Of a stretch of DNA of 47,911 bases, positions 1-11,859 are shown one piece after another (the first letter of the stretch is position 1; every line of letters starts with the position of its first letter). The DNA comes from Syntrophorhabdales bacterium. GTDB taxonomy: Bacteria; Desulfobacterota; Syntrophorhabdia; Syntrophorhabdales; Syntrophorhabdaceae. Under the pieces are notes generated by a model. The model was not told the origin of the DNA, ran no database searches, and was given only the letters and a program-made list of their open reading frames with translations. Made by a program: the position numbers and the translations under genes. Location: contig JAGPMK010000004.1 in assembly GCA_018052995.1 (NCBI GenBank), positions 1 through 47,911 of the forward strand, written 5' to 3'.

Positions 1-106
1 CGTAGAGCTCGTGTCACCCATAGCCCTTGAGAAGGAGCTTCGCTTCGCTATAAGGGAGGGTGGTAAGACTGTTGGTGCAGGTGTTGTAACAGAGATAATA
101 GAGTAG
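1..106 (+). CDS. tuf: Elongation factor Tu, C-terminal end (partial)
   Basis: This is the last 34 codons of EF-Tu, the GTPase that brings aminoacyl-tRNA to the ribosome; the 5' part lies outside the window. The reading frame starts at base 2 and ends with TAG at 104-106. The tail carries the family signature [17 protein letters not shown] followed by TEIIE. A tuf gene directly before rpmG, a tRNA-Trp and secE is a common bacterial order and fits the genes that follow. Nothing in the visible part is unusual. Confidence 0.95.
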   Translation, partial: VELVSPIALEKELRFAIREGGKTVGAGVVTEIIE

Positions 107-118
107 AGGGGATAGAAG

Positions 119-268
119 ATGAGGCAGCTCGTTATTCTTGCTTGTTCAGAGTGTAAGAGCAGAAATTACACGACAACAAAAAACAAACAGAAGACTCCTG
201 AAAGGCTAGAGATTAAAAAATACTGTAGATTCTGTAAGAAACATACATCTCATAAGGAGACAAAGTAA
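119..268 (+). CDS. rpmG: Ribosomal protein L33
   Basis: A 49-residue protein of the large ribosomal subunit. It has the zinc-ribbon form of L33, with a CSEC pair near residues 9-12 and a CRFC pair near residues 36-39. The ATG at 119 lies 13 bases after the tuf stop. The family is normally about 50 residues, so the gene is complete. The stop at 266-268 is one base before tRNA-Trp, so gene and tRNA are probably transcribed together and the tRNA is cut out of the transcript. Confidence 0.95.
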   Translation: MRQLVILACSECKSRNYTTTKNKQKTPERLEIKKYCRFCKKHTSHKETK

Positions 269-269
269 A

Positions 270-343
270 AGGCCAGTAGCTCTAACGGATAGAGCACCGG
301 ACTCCAAATCCGGGTGTTGGGGGTTCGAATCCCTCCTGGCCTG
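270..343 (+). tRNA. tRNA-Trp (anticodon CCA)
   Basis: A 74-base cloverleaf. The acceptor stem pairs AGGCCAG (270-276) with CTGGCCT (336-342), leaving discriminator G343. The anticodon stem CCGGA/TCCGG holds loop CTCCAAA, giving anticodon CCA at 304-306. The T arm contains GGTTCGAATCC. The 3' CCA is not encoded (the next bases are TAAT), so tRNA nucleotidyltransferase must add it. Its place between rpmG and secE is a widespread arrangement. Confidence 0.96.
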
Positions 344-360
344 TAATTTTTGGAGAAAAG

Positions 361-561
361 ATGGATTTTAAGGATAAAACAGAGGGGATAAAAAAATATT
401 TTATGGAGGTCTTTCTCGAGGCCAAAAAAATTACATGGCCTTCGAAAAAAGATACTGTAAAGGGAACCTATATAGTGCTCATTACAGTTATAGTTTCAGC
501 TATCTTCCTTGGTATAGTTGATGTTGGTTTGGCCAAGATAATACAGGTTTTTCTCCGTTAA
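361..561 (+). CDS. secE: Preprotein translocase subunit SecE
   Basis: A 66-residue single-span SecE, the clamp subunit of the SecYEG protein-export channel. The N-terminal half is amphipathic and holds the conserved region around residues 18-28 (EVFLEAKKITWPS). One membrane segment follows at about residues 36-58. Many bacteria have this short form; E. coli SecE has three spans. A GGAG lies 7-10 bases before the ATG. It is followed after six bases by nusG, the usual pairing. Confidence 0.95.
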   Translation: MDFKDKTEGIKKYFMEVFLEAKKITWPSKKDTVKGTYIVLITVIVSAIFLGIVDVGLAKIIQVFLR

Positions 562-567
562 TTATAT

Positions 568-1113
568 ATGGAAAAGAGTATGGAAAAAAAATGGTATGTA
601 GTTCACACGTATTCAGGATATGAACAAAAGGTAAAGGAAACGCTCCAGGAAAATATTAAACTGAATAAACTTGATGACTGCTTTGGCGATATTATAGTCC
701 CGTCTGAGATAATAATGGAAAGGGTTAAGGGGCAGGTCAAAAAATCACAGAGAACTGTATTTCCTGGGTATATCATTGTAAATATGGTGATGAATAATGA
801 TACATGGTATCTTGTAAAAAATACACCAAAGGTCACAGGTTTTGTGGGATATGATAAGATGAACCCTCCCCCCCTGCCTGAGGAACAGGTAAATGAGATT
901 AAATACGCTATTCAGGAGGGAAAGGGGAAGATCAAACCTAAGATAAGGTTTGACAAAGGTGATAGTATAAAGGTAACAGAAGGGCCTTTTAATAATTTTA
1001 CAGGGACTGTGGAAGAGATAAAGCCAGAAAAGGGCAAGGTCAAGGTTCTTCTTAATATATTTGGAAGAACAACCCCCGTAGAACTTGATTTTATCCAGAT
1101 TGAAAAAATTTAA
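568..1113 (+). CDS. nusG: Transcription termination/antitermination factor NusG
   Basis: A 181-residue NusG that binds RNA polymerase and links it to Rho or the ribosome. The N-terminal NGN domain begins with KKWYVVHTYSGYEQKV. The C-terminal KOW domain lies near residues 125-178 and contains VTEGPFNNFTGTVEEI. Size is normal for the family. The ATG at 568 has no clear ribosome-binding site and a second in-frame ATG lies at 580, just before the conserved start of the domain, so the true start could be either. rplK follows 12 bases later. Confidence 0.96.
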   Translation: MEKSMEKKWYVVHTYSGYEQKVKETLQENIKLNKLDDCFGDIIVPSEIIMERVKGQVKKSQRTVFPGYIIVNMVMNNDTWYLVKNTPKVTGFVGYDKMNPPPLPEEQVNEIKYAIQEGKGKIKPKIRFDKGDSIKVTEGPFNNFTGTVEEIKPEKGKVKVLLNIFGRTTPVELDFIQIEKI

Positions 1114-1125
1114 AGGAGTCATGAG

Positions 1126-1554
1126 ATGGCAAAAAAGGTTGTAGCTATGGTAAAATTGCAGCTGAAAGCAGGTCAGGCAACACCGTCACCGCCAGTAGGC
1201 CCTGCCCTTGGTCAGCATGGCGTAAATATAATGGAATTTTGCAAGGCATATAATGAAAAAACAAAAAACCAGGAAGGGATGGTAATACCTGTCTCAATCA
1301 CAATCTTCTCAGACAGGACCTTTACATTTACAACAAAGACACCCCCGGCAACATTTCTTCTAAAGAAGGCAGCCAATCTGGCAAAGGGCGCAAATAATCC
1401 AAAGAAAGAGACGGTAGGCACTATTACCATGTCTGCTATTAAAGAGATTGCGCAGCTTAAGATGCCTGATCTGAATGCCAAAGATATGGATGGTGCAGTC
1501 AGTATAATTAAAGGTTCTGCAAAAAGCATGGGATTAGAGATTATAGAAGGATAA
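1126..1554 (+). CDS. rplK: Ribosomal protein L11
   Basis: A 142-residue L11, which with 23S rRNA forms the GTPase-associated centre. The N-terminal domain contains the proline-rich motif [17 protein letters not shown]. The C-terminal rRNA-binding domain contains [13 protein letters not shown]. Length matches the family (about 141). The start is set by an AAAGGAG 8 bases upstream. A 119-base gap separates it from rplA; that gap holds only a short palindrome (ATTGTT-A-AACAAT, 1646-1658) and no convincing gene. Confidence 0.96.
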   Translation: MAKKVVAMVKLQLKAGQATPSPPVGPALGQHGVNIMEFCKAYNEKTKNQEGMVIPVSITIFSDRTFTFTTKTPPATFLLKKAANLAKGANNPKKETVGTITMSAIKEIAQLKMPDLNAKDMDGAVSIIKGSAKSMGLEIIEG

Positions 1555-1673
1555 TTGTTATTAAACCATAATCTATGAATCAAAAATCGCTGGTCACGCT
1601 GACTACAGTAAATATATTTTAAAGATAGAAGTTGAGGAGCGGAGGATTGTTAAACAATAAGGAGTAAAAAAAG

Positions 1674-2378
1674 ATGGTAAAGAAGACAAAGAAATACTCT
1701 GAGGCATTAAAAAAAATAGACAGAGAAAAGAGATACTCTATGGAAGAGGCCCTTGACCTGCTTCCTCAGATAAGTTTTGCAAAATTTGATGAGACAGTGG
1801 AATTGGCTATGAAGCTTGGCGTTGACCCTAGACATGCAGACCAGGTGGTCAGGGGGAGCGTTGTCCTACCAAACGGTCTGGGCAAGAAGGTGAAGGTGCT
1901 CGTCTTTGCCAAGGGACAAAAGGAAAAAGAGGCGCAAGAGGCAGGCGCTGATTATGTTGGCGCAGAGGATCTCATAGAAAAGATTCAGAAAGGATGGCTC
2001 GATTTTGACAAGACTATATCAACCCCTGATATGATGGGTGCTGTAAGCAAGCTTGGTAAGATCCTTGGTCCCCGGGGCCTTATGCCAAACCCAAAGGTAG
2101 GGACTGTAACATTTGATGTTGCAAAAACAGTTAAAGAGATGAAGGCAGGTAGAGTAGAGTTCAGGGTTGACAAGGTAGGTAATCTTCATGCACCTGTAGG
2201 TAAGGTCAGTTTTGGAAAAGAAAAACTTCTTGAAAACATCAACACCCTCATTGAAACAATTGTAAGATTGAAGCCTCCTGCAAGCAAGGGAACATATATA
2301 AAGGGTATAGCACTTGCCACGACGATGAGTCCTGGAATAAAGATTGATCCAACCTATGCAAGAAATTTAAGTAAATAG
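1674..2378 (+). CDS. rplA: Ribosomal protein L1
   Basis: A 234-residue L1, the mobile-stalk protein at the ribosomal E site. The signature [18 protein letters not shown] is present near residues 125-143, and the N-terminal [12 protein letters not shown] is typical. In other bacteria L1 represses its own operon by binding mRNA; I see no clear copy of that site here. The ribosome-binding site is AAGGAG with an A-rich spacer. The gene is intact and of normal length. Confidence 0.96.
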   Translation: MVKKTKKYSEALKKIDREKRYSMEEALDLLPQISFAKFDETVELAMKLGVDPRHADQVVRGSVVLPNGLGKKVKVLVFAKGQKEKEAQEAGADYVGAEDLIEKIQKGWLDFDKTISTPDMMGAVSKLGKILGPRGLMPNPKVGTVTFDVAKTVKEMKAGRVEFRVDKVGNLHAPVGKVSFGKEKLLENINTLIETIVRLKPPASKGTYIKGIALATTMSPGIKIDPTYARNLSK

Positions 2379-2384
2379 CGATAA

Positions 2385-2475
2385 GGTCAGAGAAAGTAGG
2401 TGGTCCGCCTGTGGCGGCATTAAACGATTACGGCCTACCGAGACTTTTAGTATTTCGTCTCTCTGGCTTTTTATA
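2385..2475 (+). promoter_or_regulatory. L10 leader (rplJL autoregulatory mRNA element)
   Basis: The gap before rplJ folds like the bacterial L10 leader, to which the L10-L12 complex binds to repress translation. The core carries GGCCTACCGAGAC (2432-2444), close to the conserved CCUACCGAGGU segment. GTAGG (2396-2400) can pair with CCTAC (2434-2438), GAGAC (2440-2444) with GTCTC (2458-2462), and an outer CAGAGA/TCTCTG pairing (2388-2393 with about 2460-2465) closes the structure. A T run follows. The assignment rests on position and motif; I could not run a covariance model. Confidence 0.8.
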
Positions 2476-2494
2476 AAAAACTAGGAAAGGAGGG

Positions 2495-3025
2495 ATGAAA
2501 AAATTGGAAAAGGCAAAGAAACATAAGGTAGTTGCAGAGCTTGCAGAGAAACTCAGGCAGATGAATTCCATGTTCCTCGCAGAATATAGCGGTATAAATG
2601 TAGCGCAGATAACAAGACTGAGAAAGGAACTCAGGAATGTTGGGGTGGATTTTACCGTTATAAAAAATAGCCTCTTGACAATTGCTTCTAAGGGAACAAA
2701 GGCAGAGTCATTAAAGGATTATTTCACTGGTCCGAATGCCATAGTAGGAATATACAAAGATCCTGTCAGCGCAGCAAAGGTAGTAGCTGGTTTCACAAAA
2801 GATGTGCCCAAACTGAAGCTTAAGGCTGGATTTTTGGGCGACCAGATTCTAACGCCTGCTGATATCCTGAAACTTGCAACGCTGCCACCAAGGGATGTGC
2901 TTTTAGCAAAACTATTAGGCCTACTACAGGGTATGCCGCAGAGATTGGTCTATGCGCTAAACAGCAACATAAACAAGCTATTGCTGACACTAAATGCAAT
3001 AAAATTAAAAAAAGAACAGGCTTAA
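2495..3025 (+). CDS. rplJ: Ribosomal protein L10
   Basis: L10 is the base of the ribosomal stalk that carries L7/L12 dimers. The protein is 176 residues from ATG 2495, with the family core LRKELRNVGVDFTVIKNSL near residues 44-62 and a C-terminal helix for L12 binding. The start is uncertain. The GGAGG at 2489-2493 is only one base from ATG 2495, too close for normal initiation, but ten bases from an in-frame TTG at 2504. TTG 2504 would give 173 residues and may be the real start. It is followed by rplL after 15 bases. Confidence 0.95.
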   Translation: MKKLEKAKKHKVVAELAEKLRQMNSMFLAEYSGINVAQITRLRKELRNVGVDFTVIKNSLLTIASKGTKAESLKDYFTGPNAIVGIYKDPVSAAKVVAGFTKDVPKLKLKAGFLGDQILTPADILKLATLPPRDVLLAKLLGLLQGMPQRLVYALNSNINKLLLTLNAIKLKKEQA

Positions 3026-3040
3026 AGGAGGATATAAGAC

Positions 3041-3433
3041 ATGAGTATCACAAAAGAAGAGGTAATACAGTTTATAGAGAATATGACAGTTCTCGAACTT
3101 TCTGATTTTATAAAAACTCTTGAGGATAGATTTGGTGTCCAGGCTGCAATGCCTGTTGTAACAGCAGCGGGACCTGGTGCTGCGGCACCGACTCAGGAGG
3201 CAGCCCCAGTAGAGGAAAAAACAGAATTCAACGTAATACTTACAGGCTATGAGGCGGATAAAAAGATCCAGGTTATCAAGGTGGTAAGGGCTATAACAGG
3301 TCTCGGATTAAAAGAGGCAAAGGATCTTGTAGAGGGGGTTCCTAAAACAGTGAAGGAAGGCGTGTCAAAGGAAGAGGCTGCAAACATCAAGAAACAGTTA
3401 GAAGAAGTAAGCGGACAGGTAAAGGTAGAGTAA
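3041..3433 (+). CDS. rplL: Ribosomal protein L7/L12
   Basis: A 130-residue stalk protein that recruits translation GTPases. An N-terminal dimerisation domain (to about residue 35) is joined by an alanine/proline-rich hinge (about 40-62) to the C-terminal domain. That domain contains [19 protein letters not shown], the conserved factor-binding helix region. AAAGGAGG precedes the ATG. Size and composition are normal. Confidence 0.96.
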   Translation: MSITKEEVIQFIENMTVLELSDFIKTLEDRFGVQAAMPVVTAAGPGAAAPTQEAAPVEEKTEFNVILTGYEADKKIQVIKVVRAITGLGLKEAKDLVEGVPKTVKEGVSKEEAANIKKQLEEVSGQVKVE

Positions 3434-3439
3434 ATGATA

Positions 3440-3500
3440 AAAGGTTCAAGGGTCAGGGAGAGATGTATATTTTTGCCAATCTCGCTGACCCTAATCCTTT
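3440..3500 (+). promoter_or_regulatory. Hairpin between rplL and rpoB (attenuator or RNA processing site)
   Basis: A long imperfect hairpin fills the rplL-rpoB gap. GGGTCAGGGAGA (3450-3461) pairs with TCTCGCTGACCC (3480-3491), with an outer AAAGG/CCTTT pairing (3440-3444 and 3496-3500). No T run follows, so it is not a full terminator. In E. coli the same position holds a partial attenuator and an RNase III cleavage site that adjusts rpoBC expression relative to ribosomal protein genes. A similar role is likely but inferred. Confidence 0.6.
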
Positions 3501-3519
3501 AAACTAAGGAGTTTAAATT

Positions 3520-6500
3520 ATGAGGGAAATTTTCCACAATAAGATCTACAGGAAAAAATATGGGAAAATAAAAGAGATTCTTGAGATACCCAATCTCATA
3601 GAGATCCAGCTCGATTCCTATGAGAAGTTTCTGCAAAAGGATATTCATCCAGACCAGAGGCAGAATATTGGTCTTCAGGCTGTATTTAAAAGCGTTTTTC
3701 CCATAAAGGATACCCACGAGACAACCTCGCTTGAATTTAAAAAATACGAGATAGGGGAGCCAAAAAATACTGAAGAGGAGTGTATCTTTAGGGGTATTAC
3801 ATATGCAGCACCCATGAAGGTAACCATTATGCTTGTTGTGTGGAATATTGACCCTGAGACAAAGACAAAAGATATAAGGGCAGTAAAGGAACAGGATGTA
3901 TATTTTGGAGAGATACCCCTTATGACCGAGAGAGGGACATTTATTATAAATGGTACCGAGAGGGTTATCGTAAGTCAGCTTCACAGATCACCAGGGGTCT
4001 ATTTTGATTGCGATCAGTCCAAGTCACATCTTGGCGGTAACCTTATATATACTGCGAGAATAATACCCTACAGGGGTTCATGGCTTGATTTTGAGTTTGA
4101 TCATAAGGAATTGCTCTATGTTAGGATAGATAAAAAGAAAAAAATCCCTGTAACGCTATTTCTAAAAGCCCTTGGATATGAAGAGAAGGAGATTCTTGAT
4201 TATTTCTACGAAAAAGAGAAGATAATTATTAAGGATGGAAGATTTTTAAAGCAGACACCCCTTTCCCTTCTTGCAGACCAGAGGTCCCCTTCTGATATAA
4301 TAGATGAAAATGGAAAATTGCTTGTTAAAAAACATAAAAAGATTACAAAGATGGACATAAAGAAGCTATCCGCAGCAAATATAAACGCAATACCAGTGGA
4401 AGAGGATGATATAGTCGGAAAGATTACTGCAGATAATATATACGACCCAGAGACAAATGAACTTTTAATACCCATAAACAAAGAGATTACAAAAGATGAC
4501 CTCGCTAAGGTTATAGAAAAAAATATAACCAGTTTTGATATACTTTTTATAGATAACCTGAATGTAAGCCCTTCCCTTAGAAATACCCTGACTATAGATA
4601 AGATATCTAAAAAAGAAGACGCCCTTCTGGAGATATACAGAAAACTGAGACCAGGGGACCCCCCTACAATAGAGTTTGCCGAGGCATTAATCAATAATAT
4701 GTTTTTTAGTGAAGAAAGGTATGACCTATCCAAGGTGGGCAGGCTTAAGATAAATCACAGATTGGGCATGGATGTTCCTCTGGATTGCACAATCCTGCGG
4801 AAGGAAGACATAATAGAGGTGGTGAAGCGTCTGTTAAAGCTTAAGGATTCAAGGGGCCCTGGCGATGATATAGACCATCTTGGAAACAGGAGGGTCAGAA
4901 CAGTGGGAGAGCTTTTGGAAAATCAGTTTAGGATGGGCCTTGTCCGTATGGAGAGGGCAATCAAGGAGAGGCTTACCTTTCCTGAGATGGAGACCCTGAT
5001 GCCCCATGACCTTGTTAATCCAAAACCTGTAAACACAGCAATTAAGGATTTCTTTGCTAGCAGTCAGTTATCACAGTTTATGGATCAGACCAACCCGCTC
5101 AGTGAGATAACCCATAAAAGAAGGCTAAGTGCCCTTGGGCCTGGTGGTCTTACAAGGGAAAGGGCAGGTTTTGAGGTTAGAGATGTCCATCCCACCCACT
5201 ACGGAAGGATATGCCCCGTAGAGACCCCTGAGGGTCCAAATATAGGACTTATTGCATCTCTTTCTACTTATGCAAAGGTTAATGAGTTCGGTTTTATCGA
5301 GGCACCATATCGAAAGGTTATAGACGGGAGGGTTACAGATGAGGTCCATTACCTGAGTGCCCTTGAAGAGGAAAACTATTTTATTGCCCAGGCAAATGCC
5401 CCCATAGGGGAAGATGGCAGGTTTGCAACAGACCTTATATCTGCCCAGAAAGGGGGCGGATTTTATCTTGTCAGCCCTGAACAGATTGATTATATGGATG
5501 TATCCCCTAAACAACTTGTAAGTGTCTCTGCTGCGCTAATACCCTTTCTCGAGCATGATGATGCAAATAGGGCACTTATGGGCTCAAATATGCAAAGACA
5601 GGCTGTTCCCCTTATTAAACCCGAGGCACCTCTTATTGGAACAGGTATGGAGAAGGTTGTGGGAAATGATTCAAGGGTTACTGTTATGGCAAAACACGCT
5701 GGCAGGGTTAAAAGCGTGGATGCCAACAGGATTATCGTTCAATACGAGGAAAAAACAGACGGAGAGGAGCCAGTTGCTAAGATAGATATCTATAACCTGC
5801 TAAAGTTTAGACGATCCAACCAGGACACATGTATAAACCAGAGGGTGTTAGTCAAAGAGGATGATTTTGTAAAACAAGGTGATGTCCTTGCAGATGGTCC
5901 CTCAACAGACAGGGGTGAGCTGGCACTGGGCAAAAATGTTTTTGTTGCCTTTATGCCATGGAGAGGCTACAACTATGAGGATTCTGTTCTTATAAATGAG
6001 AGGCTTGTAAAAGAAGATGCCATGACATCCATACATATAGAGGAACTCGAGTGTGTTGTCCGGGATACCAAGCTTGGAAAGGAAGAGGTTACAAGGGATA
6101 TACCTAACATAGGTGATGAGGCGTTAAAATATCTCGATGAAAGCGGGATAATAATGATTGGGGCAAACGTAAAGCCTAATGATATCCTCGTGGGTAAGGT
6201 CACACCAAAAGGAGAGACCCAGCTTACACCAGAAGAAAAGCTCTTAAGGGCAATATTCGGTGAAAAGGCAGGCGATGTAAAGGACACATCTCTTCGTGTC
6301 CCCCATGGTGTAGAGGGCATTGTAATAGATGTGAAGGTCCTTTCAAGAAGAGGCATAGATAAAGATGACAGGAGCAGGCTGATAGAGGATATAGAGATAT
6401 CTAACATCCTTAAGGACCAGGAAGAGCAGATAAAGATCATTCTTGAGGCCACCAAAGAAAGGATTAAAAATCTCCTCATTGGTAAGCAATCACCTGTTGA

Positions 6501-7632
6501 TATAAAGGACAGTAAGGGAAAGACAATTATTAAGAAGGGTGAACTCTTTAGTATAGAAAAATTTGAAAACATCAATATTGACAAATTTCAGGATATTGAA
6601 TTTAGTGATGAGGATATTGACGGCAGGCTCTCCAGGATATTTGATAGCAAGGAGAATCAGATAGAGCTGGTAAAACTATACTATGAAGACAAGATCAATA
6701 AGATTAAAAAAGGCGATGAACTTCCCCCTGGCGTTATCAAGACAATAAAGGTATATGTGGCAATGAAAAGAAAGGTCGCCGTAGGCGACAAGATCTCAGG
6801 ACGCCATGGTAATAAAGGCATAGTATCTGTAATACTGCCAGAAGAGGACATGCCATTTATGGAAGATGGGACACCTATAGACCTTGTTTTAAATCCCCTT
6901 GGTGTTCCATCAAGGATGAATGCGGGTCAGATTCTGGAGACACATCTTGGCTGGGCAGCAAAGGAGCTGGGTAAAAAGATAGGCGAGATGGTAGATAACT
7001 ACAACAAAAAGATGTGTTCCTCGGGGGTAATAAGGGAAAGGATTAAAAAAATCTATAACAGCGAAGAGATAAACAGACTCATAGAAAAGATTGATGATAA
7101 TGAGCTTTTTGAGTTTTCAAAGAAACTAAAAGATGGGATAAACATCTCGGTGCCTGTCTTTGACGGACCCGAGGAGGATGAGATAAGAGAACTCTTCAGG
7201 ATAGCAGAGATGAAGGACAGTTTTCAGGCAACCCTCTATGATGGCAGGACAGGGGAATCATTTCATCATAGGATAACTGTAGGCTATATGTATTTTCTCA
7301 AACTCCATCATCTTGTTGATGACAAAATACATGCCCGCTCAATAGGTCCATACTCCCTAGTTACACAACAGCCGTTAGGTGGAAAGGCACAGTTCGGTGG
7401 TCAGCGACTTGGAGAGATGGAGGTGTGGGCACTTGAAGGCTATGGCGCAGCCTATTCCCTTCAGGAGTTTTTAACTATAAAATCCGATGATGTTAATGGA
7501 AGGATCAAGGCGTATGAGGCAATTGTTAAGGGAGAGGATGTCCTTGAACCAAGCCTGCCGGAATCATTCAATGTTCTCATCCAGGAACTTAAAAGCCTTT
7601 GTATAAATGTTGACCTCATCAAGGAAGAATAA
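3520..7632 (+). CDS. rpoB: RNA polymerase beta subunit
   Basis: A full-length 1370-residue beta subunit (E. coli 1342). The rifampicin-binding region starts at residue 511 ([16 protein letters not shown]) and runs through [14 protein letters not shown]. Residues equivalent to E. coli D516, H526 and S531 are D522, H532 and S537, the drug-sensitive forms. Other hallmarks are [34 protein letters not shown] and, near the C-terminus, [27 protein letters not shown] precedes the ATG. rpoC follows after 12 bases. Confidence 0.98.
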   Translation: MREIFHNKIYRKKYGKIKEILEIPNLIEIQLDSYEKFLQKDIHPDQRQNIGLQAVFKSVFPIKDTHETTSLEFKKYEIGEPKNTEEECIFRGITYAAPMKVTIMLVVWNIDPETKTKDIRAVKEQDVYFGEIPLMTERGTFIINGTERVIVSQLHRSPGVYFDCDQSKSHLGGNLIYTARIIPYRGSWLDFEFDHKELLYVRIDKKKKIPVTLFLKALGYEEKEILDYFYEKEKIIIKDGRFLKQTPLSLLADQRSPSDIIDENGKLLVKKHKKITKMDIKKLSAANINAIPVEEDDIVGKITADNIYDPETNELLIPINKEITKDDLAKVIEKNITSFDILFIDNLNVSPSLRNTLTIDKISKKEDALLEIYRKLRPGDPPTIEFAEALINNMFFSEERYDLSKVGRLKINHRLGMDVPLDCTILRKEDIIEVVKRLLKLKDSRGPGDDIDHLGNRRVRTVGELLENQFRMGLVRMERAIKERLTFPEMETLMPHDLVNPKPVNTAIKDFFASSQLSQFMDQTNPLSEITHKRRLSALGPGGLTRERAGFEVRDVHPTHYGRICPVETPEGPNIGLIASLSTYAKVNEFGFIEAPYRKVIDGRVTDEVHYLSALEEENYFIAQANAPIGEDGRFATDLISAQKGGGFYLVSPEQIDYMDVSPKQLVSVSAALIPFLEHDDANRALMGSNMQRQAVPLIKPEAPLIGTGMEKVVGNDSRVTVMAKHAGRVKSVDANRIIVQYEEKTDGEEPVAKIDIYNLLKFRRSNQDTCINQRVLVKEDDFVKQGDVLADGPSTDRGELALGKNVFVAFMPWRGYNYEDSVLINERLVKEDAMTSIHIEELECVVRDTKLGKEEVTRDIPNIGDEALKYLDESGIIMIGANVKPNDILVGKVTPKGETQLTPEEKLLRAIFGEKAGDVKDTSLRVPHGVEGIVIDVKVLSRRGIDKDDRSRLIEDIEISNILKDQEEQIKIILEATKERIKNLLIGKQSPVDIKDSKGKTIIKKGELFSIEKFENINIDKFQDIEFSDEDIDGRLSRIFDSKENQIELVKLYYEDKINKIKKGDELPPGVIKTIKVYVAMKRKVAVGDKISGRHGNKGIVSVILPEEDMPFMEDGTPIDLVLNPLGVPSRMNAGQILETHLGWAAKELGKKIGEMVDNYNKKMCSSGVIRERIKKIYNSEEINRLIEKIDDNELFEFSKKLKDGINISVPVFDGPEEDEIRELFRIAEMKDSFQATLYDGRTGESFHHRITVGYMYFLKLHHLVDDKIHARSIGPYSLVTQQPLGGKAQFGGQRLGEMEVWALEGYGAAYSLQEFLTIKSDDVNGRIKAYEAIVKGEDVLEPSLPESFNVLIQELKSLCINVDLIKEE

Positions 7633-7644
7633 AGGAGGTAGATT

Positions 7645-10600
7645 TTGGAAGATCTTTTAAAAATTTTTGATAAACAAAAAGATCCTTTAAGCTACAGCGC
7701 TATAAAGATATCTCTGGCATCCCCAGAGTTGATTGAGAAATGGTCCCACGGAGAGGTAAAAAAACCAGAGACAATCAACTATAGGACTTTCAAACCGGAA
7801 AAGGATGGGCTTTTCTGTGCCAAGATATTTGGCCCTGTGAAGGACTATGAGTGCACATGCGGAAAATATAAGAGGATGAAACACAGGGGTATTACATGCG
7901 AGAAATGCGGGGTTGAGGTTATACAGTCAAAGGTCCGAAGGGAAAGAATGGGTCACATTAAGCTTGCATGCCCTGTTGCCCACATATGGTTCTTAAAGAG
8001 CATGCCAAGTAAGATTGGAACACTCCTTGAGCTTACCATAAAAGAGGTGGAAAGGGTCCTCTACTTTGAGATGTATATTGTTATTGAACAGGGAAATTCA
8101 CCATATAAATTCTGCGAGCTTATCTCTGAAGAAAAATATAATGAGGCAAAAGACAGATATGGTGAGGATTTTAAGGCAGGTATAGGTGCTGAGGCAATAA
8201 GGGAGTGTTTGAAAAAGATAGATATAGAAAAATTAGCCGCTGAGCTCAGGGTAGAGATGAGAGAGACATCAAGTGATGCTAAAAAGAAAAAGATCTCGAG
8301 AAGACTGAAGATAATAGACGCATTCAAGGCATCAGGGGTAAAACCAGAATGGATGATACTGGACATTGTGCCGGTTCTACCCCCTGAATTAAGACCCCTT
8401 GTCCCCCTTGATGGTGGAAGGTTCGCAACATCTGACCTGAATGACCTATATAGAAGGGTTATAAACAGGAATAATAGGCTTAAGAGACTTATGGAGCTGA
8501 ACGCCCCAGATATCATAATAAGAAACGAAAAGAGGATGCTCCAGGAGGCAGTGGATGCACTGTTTGATAACTCCAAAAGAGGCAGGGTAGTAACTGGGGC
8601 AAACAAGAGACCCCTTAAATCCTTAAGCGACATGCTTAGAGGAAAACAGGGCAGATTTAGACAGAATCTTCTTGGTAAAAGGGTTGACTACTCAGGCAGG
8701 TCAGTAATAGTCGTAGGCCCTGAATTAAAACTCCACCAGTGTGGTCTGCCAAAATATATGGCGCTGGAACTCTTTAAACCATTTGTTTACAACAGGCTGA
8801 TTAAAAAGGGTTATGCAGGTACAATTAAAAATGCAAAAAAGATTGTTGAAAAAGAGACACCTATCGTGTGGGATATCCTTGAGGAGGTAATAAAGGAGCA
8901 TCCTGTGCTTTTAAACAGGGCACCCACACTTCATAGGTTAGGGATACAGGCATTTGAGCCCCAGCTCATTGATGGGAAGGCAATCCAACTCCATCCCCTT
9001 GTCTGTCCTGCCTATAACGCAGATTTTGATGGTGACCAGATGGCAGTCCATATCCCCCTTTCTATAGAGGCACAGGCAGAGGCAAGAATCCTCATGATGT
9101 CCACAAACAACATCCTCTCCCCTGCTAATGGAAAGCCGATTATTGTGCCTACTCAGGATATTGTTCTTGGGCTTTATTATCTCACAATAGACAGGAAATA
9201 CGTGAAGGGCGAGGGAAAATTCTTTGCAGACCCTGAAGAGGCGATGATTGCCTATGATGCAGGCATGGTAGACCTTCATGCAAAGATTAAAATCAGATTC
9301 GATGGTAAAACCTCGGATACGACTGTGGGAAGGGTAATACTTCGCGATGTGATAGAACATGCCTTAGTTGAGATTGAAGAAGAAAAAAGAGAATATGTAA
9401 TGAACGAGATGTTCAGCCTTATTAATAGGGTAATGGACAAAAAGGCAATTGCCCAGCTTGTTGACAAGTGTTACAGGGAGGCAGGCGAAAAGGCAACGGT
9501 CATACTATCGGACCGTTTAAAGAATCTCGGTTATTACTTTGCCACACTTGGAGGTATCTCCATATCTGTTGATGACATGAGGATACCAAGCAAGAAAAAG
9601 GAGCTCATAGAAAAGGCAAACAGGGATGTCCTAAATGTTCAAAAACAGTATGCCGATGGTCTTATAACAGATGGGGAAAGATACAATAAGGTTATTGATA
9701 TATGGGCGAATGTCACTGAAGAGATTGCGGATGAATTGATGAGGGAGCTTGGGACTGAGGATGTCATAGGCCCTGATGGCAAACCTGTAATGGGACCCAA
9801 TAATAAACCTGAGAGACAGAATAGCCTTAACCCGATCTTTATGATGGCGCACTCAGGCGCAAGGGGCAATGCCCAGCAGATTAGACAGCTTGCAGGTATG
9901 AGGGGACTTATGGCAAAGCCATCAGGAGAGATCATAGAGACCCCCATCACAAGCAATTTCAGGGAGGGCCTTGATGTCCTCCAGTATTTTATATCCACTC
10001 ACGGGGCCAGGAAAGGACTTGCTGATACAGCACTTAAGACTGCAAACTCAGGCTATCTCACAAGAAGGCTTGTGGATGCGGCACAGGATGTGGTAGTAAC
10101 CGAATACGACTGTGGAACCATAGATGGTATTGAGATGCGAAGGCTTGAGGAGGGCGGAGAGATTATAGAACATCTCGATGCAAGGATATTAGGAAGGGTA
10201 GCCCTTGAGGATATAAAAGATCCTGATGGAGGGATTATAGTAGGAAGAAACGAGGAGATAAGGGAGGTCCACCTTAAACAGATAGAGGATGCAGGATATG
10301 AAAGTGTAAAGATACGCTCGGTCCTCACATGTAGGTCAAAAAGAGGTGTGTGCGTCCTATGCTATGGAAGGGATCTTGCAAGAGGCAGGCTTGTAAGTAT
10401 TGGTGAGGCAGTAGGTATAATTGCTGCACAATCTATTGGCGAGCCAGGGACACAGCTTACCATGAGGACATTCCACATAGGAGGGGCAGCATCCCGTAGG
10501 GTTGAACAGTCTACATTAGAGGCCAGAAATGAAGGCTATGTAAAACTCCATAATGTGAAGGTTATAAAAAACAGAGAGGGCGTCCCCATTGTCATGAACA

Positions 10601-11859
10601 GAAATGGTGAGATAGCGGTGGTTGATGAGGCAGGGAGAGAGAGGGAGAAATATCCTGTTATATATGGGGCAAAACTAAAACATAATGATAATGATTATGT
10701 TAAAGCAGGTGATGTCCTTGCTGAGTGGGATCCCTATACAACACCAATACTCTCTGAGGTTTCAGGAAGGGTAAAGTTTGGTGATATCTTTGAAGGCATA
10801 ACTATGCAGGAGACAAAGGATGAGGTCACCGGTCTTTCATATAAGGTTATTATTGAGCCAAGAGATCAAACTCTAAGACCAAGGATTTCTATTAAGGATG
10901 AAAAAGGAAAAACCATTTTAATAGATGGTTCCGCAAGCCCTGCAAGATACATTCTCCCTGTAGGTGCCCACATAGCAGTTAATGAGGGCGATGAAATATA
11001 TGCCGGTGATGTAATCGCCAAGATACCTCGCGATACAATAAAAACTAAAGATATAACTGGAGGTCTGCCAAGGGTTGCAGAGCTTTTTGAGGCAAGAAGA
11101 CCAAAGGAAAATGCCATAGTGAGCGAGGTCCATGGTATTGTATCTTTCGGGAAGATGCTTAAGGGCAAGAGAGAGATTATAGTAACACCGGAGAGGGGTG
11201 AGCCAAGAAAATATAGTATACCCCGCGGTAAGCACATAATCGTCCATGAAGGGGACTATGTAAGGGCGGGGGAACCACTCATGGATGGACCCGTGAACCC
11301 CCATGATGTTCTCAGTATTCAGGGTGTAAAAGAGCTTGCCCGCTATCTTGTGAATGAGATCCAGGAGGTCTACCAGCTACAGGGTGTTAAGATTAATGAC
11401 AAACACATAGAGGTAATTGTCAGGCAGATGTTGAAACGCGTAAGGATTAAGGACGTGGGCGATACAAACTTCATAATTGATGAGCCTGTAGAGCAGTGGG
11501 TGTTTGAAGAGGAGAACAAAAAGGTAATAGAAAGGGGTGGAAAGCCTGCAGAGGCAGAGCCACTTTTCCTTGGCATAACAAAGGCATCCCTTATAACAGA
11601 CAGTTTTATCTCTGCCGCTAGCTTCCAGGATACCACAAAGGTCTTAACCCAGGCTGCCATAGAAGGAAGGGTCGATTACCTAAAGGGGCTAAAGGAGAAT
11701 GTTATAATGGGCAGGATCATCCCAGCTGGCACAGGTTTTCCTAAATATAGGGGATATGATATGGTGGTTATGGATAAGTCAACAGGCAAACCTGAAAGGC
11801 TTGCCGAACCTGAAACTGATACCTCTGGTATGCCAGATGATGTCTTTAATAACGTCTGA
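7645..11859 (+). CDS. rpoC: RNA polymerase beta' subunit
   Basis: A full-length 1404-residue beta' subunit (E. coli 1407). The catalytic magnesium motif NADFDGD is at residues 458-464. The N-terminal zinc site uses C70, C72, C85 and C88; the second zinc site uses C823, C896, C903 and C906. The bridge-helix and trigger-loop region includes [19 protein letters not shown]. The start is TTG, well placed behind AAAGGAGGT (7631-7639). No ATG gives the conserved N-terminus. The 3' end overlaps the convergent cpoB by 14 bases, leaving no room for a terminator between them. Confidence 0.98.
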   Translation: MEDLLKIFDKQKDPLSYSAIKISLASPELIEKWSHGEVKKPETINYRTFKPEKDGLFCAKIFGPVKDYECTCGKYKRMKHRGITCEKCGVEVIQSKVRRERMGHIKLACPVAHIWFLKSMPSKIGTLLELTIKEVERVLYFEMYIVIEQGNSPYKFCELISEEKYNEAKDRYGEDFKAGIGAEAIRECLKKIDIEKLAAELRVEMRETSSDAKKKKISRRLKIIDAFKASGVKPEWMILDIVPVLPPELRPLVPLDGGRFATSDLNDLYRRVINRNNRLKRLMELNAPDIIIRNEKRMLQEAVDALFDNSKRGRVVTGANKRPLKSLSDMLRGKQGRFRQNLLGKRVDYSGRSVIVVGPELKLHQCGLPKYMALELFKPFVYNRLIKKGYAGTIKNAKKIVEKETPIVWDILEEVIKEHPVLLNRAPTLHRLGIQAFEPQLIDGKAIQLHPLVCPAYNADFDGDQMAVHIPLSIEAQAEARILMMSTNNILSPANGKPIIVPTQDIVLGLYYLTIDRKYVKGEGKFFADPEEAMIAYDAGMVDLHAKIKIRFDGKTSDTTVGRVILRDVIEHALVEIEEEKREYVMNEMFSLINRVMDKKAIAQLVDKCYREAGEKATVILSDRLKNLGYYFATLGGISISVDDMRIPSKKKELIEKANRDVLNVQKQYADGLITDGERYNKVIDIWANVTEEIADELMRELGTEDVIGPDGKPVMGPNNKPERQNSLNPIFMMAHSGARGNAQQIRQLAGMRGLMAKPSGEIIETPITSNFREGLDVLQYFISTHGARKGLADTALKTANSGYLTRRLVDAAQDVVVTEYDCGTIDGIEMRRLEEGGEIIEHLDARILGRVALEDIKDPDGGIIVGRNEEIREVHLKQIEDAGYESVKIRSVLTCRSKRGVCVLCYGRDLARGRLVSIGEAVGIIAAQSIGEPGTQLTMRTFHIGGAASRRVEQSTLEARNEGYVKLHNVKVIKNREGVPIVMNRNGEIAVVDEAGREREKYPVIYGAKLKHNDNDYVKAGDVLAEWDPYTTPILSEVSGRVKFGDIFEGITMQETKDEVTGLSYKVIIEPRDQTLRPRISIKDEKGKTILIDGSASPARYILPVGAHIAVNEGDEIYAGDVIAKIPRDTIKTKDITGGLPRVAELFEARRPKENAIVSEVHGIVSFGKMLKGKREIIVTPERGEPRKYSIPRGKHIIVHEGDYVRAGEPLMDGPVNPHDVLSIQGVKELARYLVNEIQEVYQLQGVKINDKHIEVIVRQMLKRVRIKDVGDTNFIIDEPVEQWVFEEENKKVIERGGKPAEAEPLFLGITKASLITDSFISAASFQDTTKVLTQAAIEGRVDYLKGLKENVIMGRIIPAGTGFPKYRGYDMVVMDKSTGKPERLAEPETDTSGMPDDVFNNV

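Noticed and set aside
1575-1622. A 15-codon open frame in the rplK-rplA gap
   Set aside because: No ribosome-binding site, no recognisable leader-peptide pattern and length expected by chance.
8061-8633. A 190-codon frame antisense to rpoC, and similar long antisense frames in rpoB
   Set aside because: Shadows of rpoB/rpoC with no independent support.
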